This document shows positions 45,449 to 53,598 of a DNA stretch of 63,240 nucleotides, in pieces (position 1 is the first letter of the stretch; every line of letters starts with the position of its first letter). This stretch comes from Gemmatimonadaceae bacterium (lineage in GTDB: Bacteria > Gemmatimonadota > Gemmatimonadetes > Gemmatimonadales > Gemmatimonadaceae). The notes beneath the pieces were generated by a model. It was not told the DNA's origin. It saw nothing but the letters and a program-made list of their open reading frames with translations, and ran no database searches. The stretch covers positions 1 through 63,240 of the forward strand of contig JAICNG010000007.1 of assembly GCA_025931335.1 (NCBI GenBank). The letters run 5' to 3'. Both the position numbers and the translations under genes were made by a program.

Positions 45449-46498
45449 TTAGGTGACCGGCGCGACCTCGCCCGACGCGTGGCGCGCCCGCTTCTGCTCA
45501 CGAAAGGCCATGCCGCGCAGGCGGGACACGCGCATTGCCATCGGCGGGTGGGTGCCCCAGAGATCGGCGAGCCATCCCTCGCGGAGATTGACGCGCCGGC
45601 CGAGGGGATCGGCGATGCACAGGTGCGCCGCGCCCCGCGTGATGCACCGCGTGGGGGCGGGAGCACGCTCGATCTTCTCGAGCGCGCTGGCGAGCGCCAT
45701 CGGGTTGCGCGTGAACTGCGCGCTCATCGCGTCGGCCAGGTACTCGCGCTTTCGGCTCACGCCGAGCGCCAGCATCCTGGAGATCAGCGGCGCGAGAAGC
45801 CAGCTCAGCAGCCACAACACGAGGAGCAGCAGGAGTACGACGCCACCGCCTCCCTTCTTGCGACCACGCGGCACGACGGCGCCGAGGGCCCGCTGCGTTC
45901 CCCGCTGAAAGAGAATGCGGTGCATGTAGTCGGAGACGAGGGTGATCGCGCCGACCATCGCCGCGAGGAGGGTCATGAGGCGGACATCGTAGTTCTTGAT
46001 GTGCGCGAGCTCGTGTCCGATGACGCCCTGGAGTTCGTCACGGCTGCACGTATCGAGGAGCCCTTGAGTGACCACGATGGCCGCGGACTGCTCATCGCGC
46101 CCGGTCGCGAACGCGTTGGGGTCTCCGTCGGCGACGACCCAGATGGAGGGACGGGGAAGCCCCGCCGCGACGCACATCTCTTCGACCACGTTGACCAGGA
46201 GCCGTTCCTGCTCGGTCGACGGCTGCGTGATCTGGTTGGCCCCAGTCGACCGCAGAATCGCTCCGGAGCCGGCCTTCCACGCCCAGATGGCTGTGGCCGC
46301 GCCGTACGTGGTGAGGACCAGGCCGAAGAGCGGCACGTCCCATTGGGATCCCGCAGGCTCACCGCGGCTCATCTCGAGGAGGATGAGGTCACCCCCGAAG
46401 CCGAGCCACGCGAAGAAGAGCACGAACCCCGCGATCAGCCAGTGCGATCGGCTACGGTTCGCCTGCTGCTGGGAAAAGAGGTCGACGGCGTCGGACAT
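45449..46498 (-). CDS. htpX: M48 family zinc metalloprotease (HtpX-like)
   Basis: A 349-aa membrane peptidase. Two N-terminal helices are followed by the catalytic HELAH motif at residues 162-166 (VIGHELAHIKNYDV). A further hydrophobic pair (VVLLLLLVLWLLSWLLAPLI) and the third-ligand region SRKREYLADAMSAQF come next. The protein degrades misfolded membrane proteins in E. coli. The partner LemA gene is immediately upstream on the same strand. A heptad palindrome lies between them. The gene converges with the TonB-domain gene at a 3-bp gap. Confidence 0.9.
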   Translation of the reverse strand: MSDAVDLFSQQQANRSRSHWLIAGFVLFFAWLGFGGDLILLEMSRGEPAGSQWDVPLFGLVLTTYGAATAIWAWKAGSGAILRSTGANQITQPSTEQERLLVNVVEEMCVAAGLPRPSIWVVADGDPNAFATGRDEQSAAIVVTQGLLDTCSRDELQGVIGHELAHIKNYDVRLMTLLAAMVGAITLVSDYMHRILFQRGTQRALGAVVPRGRKKGGGGVVLLLLLVLWLLSWLLAPLISRMLALGVSRKREYLADAMSAQFTRNPMALASALEKIERAPAPTRCITRGAAHLCIADPLGRRVNLREGWLADLWGTHPPMAMRVSRLRGMAFREQKRARHASGEVAPVT

Positions 46499-46499
46499 G

Positions 46500-46592
46500 A
46501 GACCCCGGGGATCGGGCGATCACGGGATCGAGGGGTCGAGGGCGCCCCCCTGATCCCCCGATCCCTAGATCCCTCGACCCCTGATCACGCCC
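46500..46592. repeat. Heptad-armed palindromic element, copy F
   Basis: The left arm is GGGATCGGGCGATCACGGGA (46508-46527) and related heptads; the right arm is GATCCCCCGATCCCTAGATC with CCTCGACCCCTGATCACG. The LemA stop codon lies inside the right arm, so the element sits on the 3' end of lemA. Confidence 0.75.
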
Positions 46593-47172
46593 GTACCCCG
46601 GGGCGCAACGACAGGTCGACTTTGGGCACCGCTCGCTCGGCGGCATCGGTGATTTCCCACAGCTCCGCCGGAGTCGCACGCGCCAGTCCCGCCACCAGGT
46701 TCGTGGGGAACTGCTGCTGCTTCGTGTTGTACTGGGTCGAAACGTCGTTGTAGTGCTGCCGGGCGAAGGCGATGCGATTCTCGGTCGACGTCAGCTCTTC
46801 CTGGAGCTGGCTGACGTTGCCGGTGGCCTTGAGCTGCGGGTACGCCTCGACGACCGCGAACAGCCGTCCCAGCGCGGCCGACAGCTGCGACTCGGCCTGC
46901 GCGGTCGCGGCGACTCCCGCCCCGCCGCGCTCGATCGCGATCGCCTGATTGCGCGCCGAGATCACGGCGTCGAGCGTCTCGCGCTCGAACTGCATGGCGC
47001 CCTTGACGGTGTCGACCAGGTTCGGAATGAGATCGTGACGCCGCTTGAGCTGGACGTCGATCTGCTTCCACCCGTTGACGACCTGATTCTTGAGGCTGAT
47101 CAATCCGTTGTAGGCGCTGACGATCCAGAAGAGCACGCCGGCCGCGAGAACCAAAAGGACGAGCAGTCCCAT
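46585..47172 (-). CDS. LemA family protein
   Basis: A 195-aa single-pass membrane protein. The N-terminal helix is LLVLLVLAAGVLFWIVSAY. The LemA signature is KNQVVNGWKQIDVQLKRRHD and LIPNLVDTVKGAMQFERET, with NRIAFARQHYNDVSTQYN towards the end. LemA is often encoded beside M48 peptidases, as here, and is thought to be an accessory membrane scaffold. The C-terminus ends within repeat copy F. Confidence 0.92.
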   Translation of the reverse strand: MGLLVLLVLAAGVLFWIVSAYNGLISLKNQVVNGWKQIDVQLKRRHDLIPNLVDTVKGAMQFERETLDAVISARNQAIAIERGGAGVAATAQAESQLSAALGRLFAVVEAYPQLKATGNVSQLQEELTSTENRIAFARQHYNDVSTQYNTKQQQFPTNLVAGLARATPAELWEITDAAERAVPKVDLSLRPGVRA

Positions 47173-47246
47173 GGGGGCTCCTGATAGGTACGGGGGTACG
47201 GGGTACGAAATGAGGACGAGCGGAGGGCGTGTGGAGTCATGAAGAC

Positions 47247-47400
47247 CGGGGGTCAGGAGTCAGGAGTCAGGGGTCAGGGGTGTCAGGGAGGAGGTTCCAG
47301 GAGCTGCGCGAGCCGTTCTCCTCGAACCTGCACCCTGACACCCTCTGATCCGTGTGTCCTGACTCCTGACTCCTGACCCCCAAGTGACTCCTGATCCCCA
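47247..47400. repeat. Heptad-armed palindromic element, copy G
   Basis: The left arm (47247-47290) is GGTCAGGAGTCAGGAGTCAG. The right arm (47330-47399) is CTGACTCCTGACTCCTGACC plus GACTCCTGATCCCC. It lies upstream of lemA and directly adjoins the large hairpin that follows. Confidence 0.82.
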
Positions 47401-47406
47401 AAAAGA

Positions 47407-47691
47407 GGTTCTTCTCGGAATATCGGGATTGTCTGAAGGGCCGCGGTCCCCAAGCGGCCACGAACAGCTGAACTGCCGACTGACCCGAATAACAACACGA
47501 ATTACGCGAATTGCCTCTTGCGCTTCGAGCTGGGCTCTCTCGTAACAACAATGTGCCGTTGGGCTTGTGTGCGGAGGTTTGCGCGGCGCCCGGAGCAAAT
47601 TCGGGCAATTCGTGTTGTTATACGGGTCAGTCGGCAGTTCGGCTGTCCGTGGCCCGTCACCGCGATCGTTCCCGGAAATCCGCGAAGAACC
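47407..47691. mobile_element. 285-bp imperfect palindrome (MITE-like hairpin)
   Basis: The ends GGTTCTTC (47407-47414) and GAAGAACC (47684-47691) are perfect inverted repeats. Inward, CGGCCACGAACAGCTGAACT pairs with AGTTCGGCTGTCCGTGGCC. The best stretch is GAACTGCCGACTGACCCGAA with its partner ATACGGGTCAGTCGGCAGTT, continuing through AACAACACGAATT. No transposase is encoded. The base composition is less G+C-rich than the surroundings. It could be a non-autonomous transposable element or a very large hairpin. Confidence 0.65.
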
Positions 47692-47723
47692 AAAAAAAAC
47701 CCCCGACGCGGTGGCTGTCGGGG
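47692..47723 (-). terminator. Rho-independent terminator of the 60-aa membrane protein gene
   Basis: On the minus strand CCCCGAC / GTCGGGGG closes a short GC loop and is followed by TTTTTTTT. It lies 25 nt after the small gene's stop (47748) and its U-run abuts the end of the 285-bp hairpin. Confidence 0.85.
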
Positions 47724-47747
47724 ACATTCAATGCTGACTAGCGTCAA

Positions 47748-47930
47748 TCAGCGCTTTTGAGCTTTCCGCTCTTTCCGCCGCTTCATCTTGTCCTGGAGCC
47801 AGGTGAGGGGAATGATGAACAGTGGCGTGAGAAAGAGGCCGAGGAGTGAGTTGATCCAGATCAGCGCGATGTAGAACGCGATCAGTCCGGCGGCGACCCA
47901 GATCACTGCGAGCGGTCCTTGCGTCTCCAC
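47748..47930 (-). CDS. Small membrane protein (60 aa)
   Basis: GTG 47930 is preceded by AGAGGAA at a normal distance and gives a 60-aa protein. It has two closely spaced hydrophobic helices (IWVAAGLIAFYIALIWI and LFLTPLFIIPLTWL). A strongly basic tail follows (KMKRRKERKAQKR). No family is recognised. It is divergent from tilS across about 32 bp, and a good intrinsic terminator follows. Confidence 0.6.
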   Translation of the reverse strand: METQGPLAVIWVAAGLIAFYIALIWINSLLGLFLTPLFIIPLTWLQDKMKRRKERKAQKR

Positions 47931-47962
47931 AGCATTCCTCTGCGCGAGAGTGAGAGCCGGAA

Positions 47963-49312
47963 ATGTACCAAGAGATGGTAGCGAGGGGGAGGGCAGGCCG
48001 ACTACGCCCACCGCGGCGACGCGGGGCGGCGGCGACGTCGCGCGTGGTCGATGCCGTGCGCGCCGAGGCCGCTCGCGGCACACCGCTCGTCCTCGCCGTT
48101 TCCGGCGGACGCGACTCGATGGTGCTCCTGGAAGCGATGGCACGCGTCGCGCCGGCGCGCGTGGCCGCCGTCGCGACGTTCGACCATGGGACCGGCCCGC
48201 TGGCCACCGAGGCCGCGTCGCTGGTGCGGGAGCGCGCGCACACGCTCGGCCTTCCAGTGCGGAGCGGTGTGAGTCACGCCCCCGCCCGAACAGAGGCTGA
48301 GTGGCGAGCGCAGCGCCTTGCCTTTCTGCGCGATGTCGCCCGCGATCTCGATGCGCGCGTCGTCACCGCCCACACGCTCGACGATCACCTCGAAACCGTC
48401 CTCATGCGTGCACTTCGCGGCGCCGGTGCACGGGGTCTGGCGGGCCTCCTCGCCCCCTCTCCCATCGGCCGCCCATTCGTCGGCCTCAGCCGGAAGACGG
48501 TCGCCGAGTGTGCTCGCCAGTGGAACGTGTCGTTCGTGGAGGATCCGACGAACCTGTCGCTCCGGCATCTGAGAAATCGCATCAGAATGGACGTGCTTCC
48601 GGCGCTCGCGCGAGCGCGCCCGGCGCTGCCGCGGGAGCTCCTGGATCTCTCGCGGCGCGCGGCACAGGCGCGTGCGGACGTCGAGGGCTGGATCGACGCA
48701 CACGTCGCGATCGAGAGGCGCGACGGCGCACTCGCGGTGTCGCGCGAGGACCTGCTCGGCCTCGGCGCCCTGGCGCTCGCCTTCGTTTGGCCCGCGATCG
48801 CTGCACGACAAGGGGTTACGCTCGATCGCCGTGGAACGGAACGCCTCATCTCGTTTACTATTCAGGGGGCGCCAGGGACGCGGATGCAGCTCAGCGGTGG
48901 CGCGGAGGTCGTTCGGCATCGTGACCGGCTTCTCGTTCGACGCGTCCCCGTCTACGCCGGGCGAGGTGGCGACACACCGCTGGTGGATGCCCTGATGTGG
49001 GGCGAGTGGCGGTTCACTCGAACGGCGGTGCCGACGGACCGGTGGACGGCGCAGTTGCCGGCGGATGTCGCGCTCGGTGTTCGCGGGTGGCGGCCGGGTG
49101 ACAGGATGATCCCCGAGGGCTCGACCAGACCGCGGCGGCTGAAGGGGTTGTTCCGAGATGCGGGCGTGGATGCCGTGCGTCGGCGCGGCTGGCCGGTGGT
49201 TGTTGCCGGAGACGAAGTGGTGTGGGTTCCTGGCGTACGCCGCGCTCTCGCGGCACCCGCGCGGTCCGGGCGACCGATCGTCACGTTTCGCTGTGAGTAT
49301 ATCTACCGTTGA
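47963..49312 (+). CDS. tilS: tRNA(Ile)-lysidine synthetase
   Basis: TilS (449 aa) makes lysidine at the CAT anticodon of tRNA-Ile2. The N-type ATP pyrophosphatase motif is VLAVSGGRDSMVLLEAM (about residues 43-59). HTLDDHLETVLMRALRGAG and the FVEDPTNLSLRHLRNRIR region follow. A C-terminal TilS domain ends with GVRGWRPGDRMIPEG and RRGWPVVVAGDEVVWVPGVR. ATG 47963 (MYQEMVARG) is the earliest start; ATG 47975 is another. Its stop overlaps hpt by 20 bp. Confidence 0.93.
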   Translation: MYQEMVARGRAGRLRPPRRRGAAATSRVVDAVRAEAARGTPLVLAVSGGRDSMVLLEAMARVAPARVAAVATFDHGTGPLATEAASLVRERAHTLGLPVRSGVSHAPARTEAEWRAQRLAFLRDVARDLDARVVTAHTLDDHLETVLMRALRGAGARGLAGLLAPSPIGRPFVGLSRKTVAECARQWNVSFVEDPTNLSLRHLRNRIRMDVLPALARARPALPRELLDLSRRAAQARADVEGWIDAHVAIERRDGALAVSREDLLGLGALALAFVWPAIAARQGVTLDRRGTERLISFTIQGAPGTRMQLSGGAEVVRHRDRLLVRRVPVYAGRGGDTPLVDALMWGEWRFTRTAVPTDRWTAQLPADVALGVRGWRPGDRMIPEGSTRPRRLKGLFRDAGVDAVRRRGWPVVVAGDEVVWVPGVRRALAAPARSGRPIVTFRCEYIYR

Positions 49313-49844
49313 TCCACGGCTGGATGGGCGTCCGGTTCGTCGCATCGTGTACAGCGCGGAGCAGATCGCCGAGCGTGTGACCGAGCTGGGCCGCGAGATC
49401 ACGCGCATGTACCCGGATGGCGATCTGCTCGTGCTCGGCTTGCTCAAGGGGAGCTTCATCTTCCTGAGCGATCTGGTGCGAAGCGTCACTCGCCCGCTCC
49501 AGGTGGATTTTCTCGTCGCCGCGAGCTACGGCGATCAGATGGCGTCGAGCGGGAACGTGAGGCTGGTCTACGACCCGGAAACCGAACTGGAGGGGAAGCA
49601 CATTCTTCTGGTGGAGGACATCGTCGATTCGGGACGAACCCTGAGCCGGCTGATGGACCTTTTGACGGTGCGGAGCCCCCGGTCGCTCGATATTTGCGCA
49701 TTGTTGCACAAGCACATCGACACGCACCTGCGGTATCCCGTGAAGCTGGTGGGTTTTGATGCGCCGAACGAGTTCCTGGTGGGGTATGGATTGGATCACG
49801 CCGAGAACTTCCGTCATTTGCCTTACATAGCGAGCTTGCAGTAA
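49293..49844 (+). CDS. hpt: Hypoxanthine phosphoribosyltransferase
   Basis: A purine salvage enzyme (183 aa) with the PRPP motif ILLVEDIVDSGRTLSRLMD. VLGLLKGSFIFLSDLVRS is at the N-terminal hood and VGYGLDHAENFRHLPYI at the end. GTG 49293 is internal to the tilS 3' end, so the genes overlap by 20 bp. The stop overlaps the ftsH start by one base (TAATG). The tilS-hpt-ftsH order is common in bacteria. Confidence 0.95.
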   Translation: MSISTVDPRLDGRPVRRIVYSAEQIAERVTELGREITRMYPDGDLLVLGLLKGSFIFLSDLVRSVTRPLQVDFLVAASYGDQMASSGNVRLVYDPETELEGKHILLVEDIVDSGRTLSRLMDLLTVRSPRSLDICALLHKHIDTHLRYPVKLVGFDAPNEFLVGYGLDHAENFRHLPYIASLQ

Positions 49845-51826
49845 TGGCCGATCGCAATACACCGCCGAAGGGTGAGATGAACTGGGCGCGAGTGTCAAAG
49901 ACGCTCTCGTTCTGGATCCTCATCATCCTCATCCCGTTCGCCTTCATCAAGTTCTCCGGCGCCCGCAGCGAGCCGGCTCCCACGATCTCGTATTCGGAGT
50001 ACGACGCGCAGCTGACGCGGGGCAACATCACGAAGGTGAACATCCAGGCCGGGAAGCAGATCACCGGGGAGTTCCGCGACAAGGTCGTCGTGAACAAGCG
50101 CTCGGTGGCCCGCTTCAACGTGCGCCTTCCCGTCGCGGATTCGGAGAAGGAAGTCGATCGGCTGCGCGCGGCCAACGTCGAGATCGAGGCGCAGGACGCC
50201 CGGCCGTCGATCCTCGGGACGTTGGGCTACTTTCTCCCGTACATCCTCTTCATCGGCATCTGGCTGTTCATCTTCAAGCAGATGCAGGCGGGCGGCTCGA
50301 AGGCGTTCTCCTTCGGCAAGTCGAAGGCGAAGCTGCTCACCGGGGACACGCCCAAGGTGACGTTCGCCGACGTCGCGGGTGCGGACGAGGCGAAGATCGA
50401 GCTCCAGGAGATCATCGAGTTCCTGAAGGACCCGCAGAAGTTCACCAAGCTCGGCGGGCGGCTCCCGACGGGAGCGCTGCTCGTCGGGCCGCCCGGCACC
50501 GGCCAGACGCTGCTCGCGCGTGCCGTCGCGGGCGAGGCGGGACGCCCCTTCTTCTCGATGTCCGGCTCCGACTTCGTCGAGATGTTCGTCGGCGTCGGTG
50601 CCTCACGAGTGCGCGATCTGTTCGAGCAGGGGAAGGCGCATGCGCCGTGCATCATTTTCATCGATGAAATCGATGCCGTCGGCCGGCACCGGGGCGCCGG
50701 CCTTGGCGGCGGTCACGACGAGCGGGAGCAGACGCTGAACCAGCTGCTCGTCGAGATGGACGGCTTCGAGTCCAACGAAGGCGTGATCCTCATCGCCGCG
50801 ACGAACCGGCCTGACGTGCTCGATCCCGCGCTGCTGCGCCCAGGACGCTTCGACCGTCAGATCGTCGTCGACGCGCCGGATCTGCGCGGTCGTGAGGGCA
50901 TCCTCAAGGTGCACCTGCGTAACAAGCCGATTGCCGAGGATGTCGACATCACCGCGCTCGGTCGCGGCACGCCGGGAATGGCGGGTGCCGACCTCGCGAA
51001 CCTCGTGAACGAGGGCGCGCTGCTCGCGGCACGCCGCGGCCACGACAAGATCTACATGCAGGATCTCGAGGACGCGAAGGACAAGGTGATGCTGGGCGCC
51101 GAGCGGAAGTCGCTCGTGATGAAGGAGGAGGAGCGGCGTCTCACCGCGTACCACGAGGGCGGCCACGCGATCTGCACGATCAAGGTCAAGGGGAACGATC
51201 CGCTCCACAAGGTCACGATCGTGCCGCGCGGCCGCGCGTTAGGCCTGGCGTTCACCCTGCCCGAGGATGACCGCGTCTCGATTACGCGGCAGGAGCTCGA
51301 GGCCATGCTGGTGAAGGCCTACGGCGGACGCGTCGCGGAGGAGCTGGTGTTCGGCCGCGAGCGCGTGACGACCGGCGCCGCGAGCGACATTCAGACGGCG
51401 ACTGCGATCGCCCGGCGTTATGTCTCGCAGTGGGGACTCTCCGAGGCCATCGGGCCGATTCTCGTCGGCGACAACGAACAGGAGCTGTTCCTCGGGCGCG
51501 AGATCCAGCACCGCCGCGAGGTGTCGGAGAAGACGGCGCAGCTCGTCGACAGCGAGGTGAGGCGCATCATCACCGAGGCCTACGATCGCGCGAAGGTCGT
51601 GCTCACGGAGCACATGGAGCTACTGCACCGCGTCGCGCGCGCGCTGCTCGAGCGGGAGACGCTGACGGGCGAAGAGGTGTTGTCGCTGGCGCGCGGTGAG
51701 GACCTGCCGCCGCGTCCGTCGGAGGGATCGCTCCCGCCGACCGGGCCCACGGCGCCGGCCGCCGTCACCGAGCCGCGGCGCGCCACGCCCGGACTCCTGG
51801 GAGGACCCGAACCCGCGCCGGCGTGA
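49844..51826 (+). CDS. ftsH: ATP-dependent zinc metalloprotease FtsH (Walker A Lys replaced by Gln)
   Basis: A 660-aa membrane AAA+ protease. There are two N-terminal helices ([31 protein letters not shown]). The AAA module has [20 protein letters not shown], Walker [12 protein letters not shown], and [20 protein letters not shown] carrying the arginine fingers. The zinc site is HEGGH (residues 437-441). The Walker A reads [13 protein letters not shown]: residue 221 is encoded by CAG (50504-50506), not the invariant Lys codon. This is either a real loss of a nucleotide-binding residue or a single-base sequence error. All other motifs are intact. Confidence 0.95.
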   Translation: MADRNTPPKGEMNWARVSKTLSFWILIILIPFAFIKFSGARSEPAPTISYSEYDAQLTRGNITKVNIQAGKQITGEFRDKVVVNKRSVARFNVRLPVADSEKEVDRLRAANVEIEAQDARPSILGTLGYFLPYILFIGIWLFIFKQMQAGGSKAFSFGKSKAKLLTGDTPKVTFADVAGADEAKIELQEIIEFLKDPQKFTKLGGRLPTGALLVGPPGTGQTLLARAVAGEAGRPFFSMSGSDFVEMFVGVGASRVRDLFEQGKAHAPCIIFIDEIDAVGRHRGAGLGGGHDEREQTLNQLLVEMDGFESNEGVILIAATNRPDVLDPALLRPGRFDRQIVVDAPDLRGREGILKVHLRNKPIAEDVDITALGRGTPGMAGADLANLVNEGALLAARRGHDKIYMQDLEDAKDKVMLGAERKSLVMKEEERRLTAYHEGGHAICTIKVKGNDPLHKVTIVPRGRALGLAFTLPEDDRVSITRQELEAMLVKAYGGRVAEELVFGRERVTTGAASDIQTATAIARRYVSQWGLSEAIGPILVGDNEQELFLGREIQHRREVSEKTAQLVDSEVRRIITEAYDRAKVVLTEHMELLHRVARALLERETLTGEEVLSLARGEDLPPRPSEGSLPPTGPTAPAAVTEPRRATPGLLGGPEPAPA

Positions 51827-51835
51827 CGATTCCCA

Positions 51836-51938
51836 GGGGGCGAAGGGATCGAGGGCGTCAAGGGCGATCCACGGGCCCGGCGGCGAGACCTCGTCGTGCC
51901 ACCCTTGGACCGCCCTAGACCGCCTTCGGTCCCCTTGA
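51836..51938. repeat. Heptad-armed palindromic element, copy K
   Basis: The left arm is CCAGGGGGCGAAGGGATCGA and similar AAGGG(A/C) heptads. The right arm (about 51895-51938) is GACCGCCCTAGACCGCCTTC plus CCCCTTGAGACCCTGG. It starts 10 nt after the ftsH stop and runs into the 5' end of folP, so it may cover the folP start. Confidence 0.6.
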
Positions 51939-52798
51939 GACCCTGGCTTCACTCCCACGGCTCGATCCCCCTCGATCGTCCCATCGTCATGGGGATTCTC
52001 AACGTGACCCCCGATTCCTTCAGCGACGGGGGTCGCTTTTTTTCCGTCGACGACGCGGTCGCGGGCGCGGAGACCCTTCGCGCGGAGGGGGCGGACGTCA
52101 TCGATGTCGGAGGAGAATCCACGCGGCCTCAGGGGGCGACGCCGGTCGATGCGGCCGAGGAATGCCGGCGCGTGCTCCCCGTGATCGCGGAGATTCGCCG
52201 GCGCTTTCCCGATGCCGTCATCTCCGTCGATACCGTGAAGGCGGAGGTTGCCGAAGCCGCCCTCGCCGCCGGGGCGGCGATCGTCAACGATGTGTCGGGC
52301 TTCCGCCTCGATGAGCGCATGGCGGACGTGTGCGCGGGTGCGAGCGCGGGTGTCGTTCTCATGCACTCGCGCGGCGGCGTGCGCGACATGGCGACGTTCG
52401 CGCACGCGCAGTACGGCGCCGATGTCGCCGGCGAGGTGCTCGCGGAGCTCGTTCCTCGAGCGGAGGCGGCCGAGCTGGCGGGGGTGCGGCACGATGCGAT
52501 CGCGCTCGATCCGGGGATCGGGTTCTCGAAGCGCAGCGAGCATTCGCTCGCCGTGCTGGCGGACCTTCCCCGCCTCGTGGACGCGGGGTATCCGGTGATG
52601 GTCGGCGTCTCACGCAAGCGGTTCGTCGGCGAGATCACCGGGGTGGGTGCGGCGGCGGACCGCGTGCACGGGACGACCGGGGCCAACGTGATGGCGCTGG
52701 CCCTCGGGGCGCGTATCTTCCGCGTGCATGATGTCGCGGCGGCACGACACGCGCTCGATGTGGGATGGGCGATTCTTCAGCGAGAGTTGACCGGGTGA
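51896..52798 (+). CDS. folP: Dihydropteroate synthase
   Basis: The folate enzyme that joins pABA to hydroxymethyl-dihydropterin pyrophosphate, 300 aa from GTG 51896. Signature 1 is VMGILNVTPDSFSDGGRF and signature 2 is DVIDVGGESTRPQG. ALDPGIGFSKRSEHSL and VMVGVSRKRFVGEI follow. The first 15-20 codons coincide with the right arm of repeat K, so the true start may be the TTG at 51935; I could not find a ribosome-binding site for either. The stop overlaps cdaA by GTGA. Confidence 0.94.
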   Translation: MPPLDRPRPPSVPLRPWLHSHGSIPLDRPIVMGILNVTPDSFSDGGRFFSVDDAVAGAETLRAEGADVIDVGGESTRPQGATPVDAAEECRRVLPVIAEIRRRFPDAVISVDTVKAEVAEAALAAGAAIVNDVSGFRLDERMADVCAGASAGVVLMHSRGGVRDMATFAHAQYGADVAGEVLAELVPRAEAAELAGVRHDAIALDPGIGFSKRSEHSLAVLADLPRLVDAGYPVMVGVSRKRFVGEITGVGAAADRVHGTTGANVMALALGARIFRVHDVAAARHALDVGWAILQRELTG

Positions 52799-53595
52799 GC
52801 TTTCTCGATCAGTTCCGATTTCTCGAGTTCGGATGGCGCGACGCGATCGGCATCCTGGTGGTGGCGTACGTCATCTACCGGCTCCTGCTGCTCATCACGG
52901 GCACGCGCGCGCTCCAGATGCTGCTCGGCATCATCGTGCTCGTGCTGGTGTACGCGATGGCATGGGTGCTGAAGCTGACGATGATCACGTACCTGCTCGG
53001 CTTCGTGTTCACCTATGGTGCGTTCGCGGCGGTCGTCGTCTTCCAGCCGGAGCTCCGCGCGGCGCTGGCGCATCTCGGTCATTCGCGATTCACGCGCATC
53101 TTCCGTCGGATGGAGGCGGCCGAGGTCGCCGATGAGATGGTGGATGCCGTCGAGCGCCTGTGCCGGTCGGGGATCGGCGCCATCCTGGCGATCGAGCGCG
53201 AGATGGGACTCGGCGATTACGTGAGCTCGGGATCGGCGATGCAGGCGAAGGTGTCGGCCGACCTGCTCGCCACGATCTTCACGCCGTACTCACCCCTGCA
53301 CGACGGGGCGGTGATCATTCGCGGTGACATGATCATTGGTGCCGGGTGCATCCTCCCGCTCTCGCAGCGGCCGCTGGGGGATCGCACGCTCGGGACGCGG
53401 CATCGCGCGGCGCTGGGATTGTCCGAGGAGACGGACGCGCTGGTCATCGTCGTGTCCGAGGAGACGTCGATCATCTCGGTGGCGGAGCAGGGACGACTCA
53501 TCCGCAACCTCACGGCGCCGCAGCTCCGCGACGTGCTGGCGGGCCGCGCTCCGCGCCCGACCGGAGAGCATCCGGTGCTGGAGCTGCGCGCCTAG
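52795..53595 (+). CDS. cdaA: Diadenylate cyclase CdaA
   Basis: A c-di-AMP synthase (266 aa from GTG 52795). Hydrophobic helices span about residues 15-85. The DAC domain carries the DGA motif in SPLHDGAVIIRGD and the RHR motif in LGTRHRAALGLSEETDA, both intact. GTG 52795 overlaps the folP stop (GTGA). The protein regulates potassium and osmotic balance in other bacteria. The usual CdaR partner is absent; a DUF2723 gene comes next. Confidence 0.94.
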   Translation: MSFLDQFRFLEFGWRDAIGILVVAYVIYRLLLLITGTRALQMLLGIIVLVLVYAMAWVLKLTMITYLLGFVFTYGAFAAVVVFQPELRAALAHLGHSRFTRIFRRMEAAEVADEMVDAVERLCRSGIGAILAIEREMGLGDYVSSGSAMQAKVSADLLATIFTPYSPLHDGAVIIRGDMIIGAGCILPLSQRPLGDRTLGTRHRAALGLSEETDALVIVVSEETSIISVAEQGRLIRNLTAPQLRDVLAGRAPRPTGEHPVLELRA

Positions 53596-53598
53596 CGC

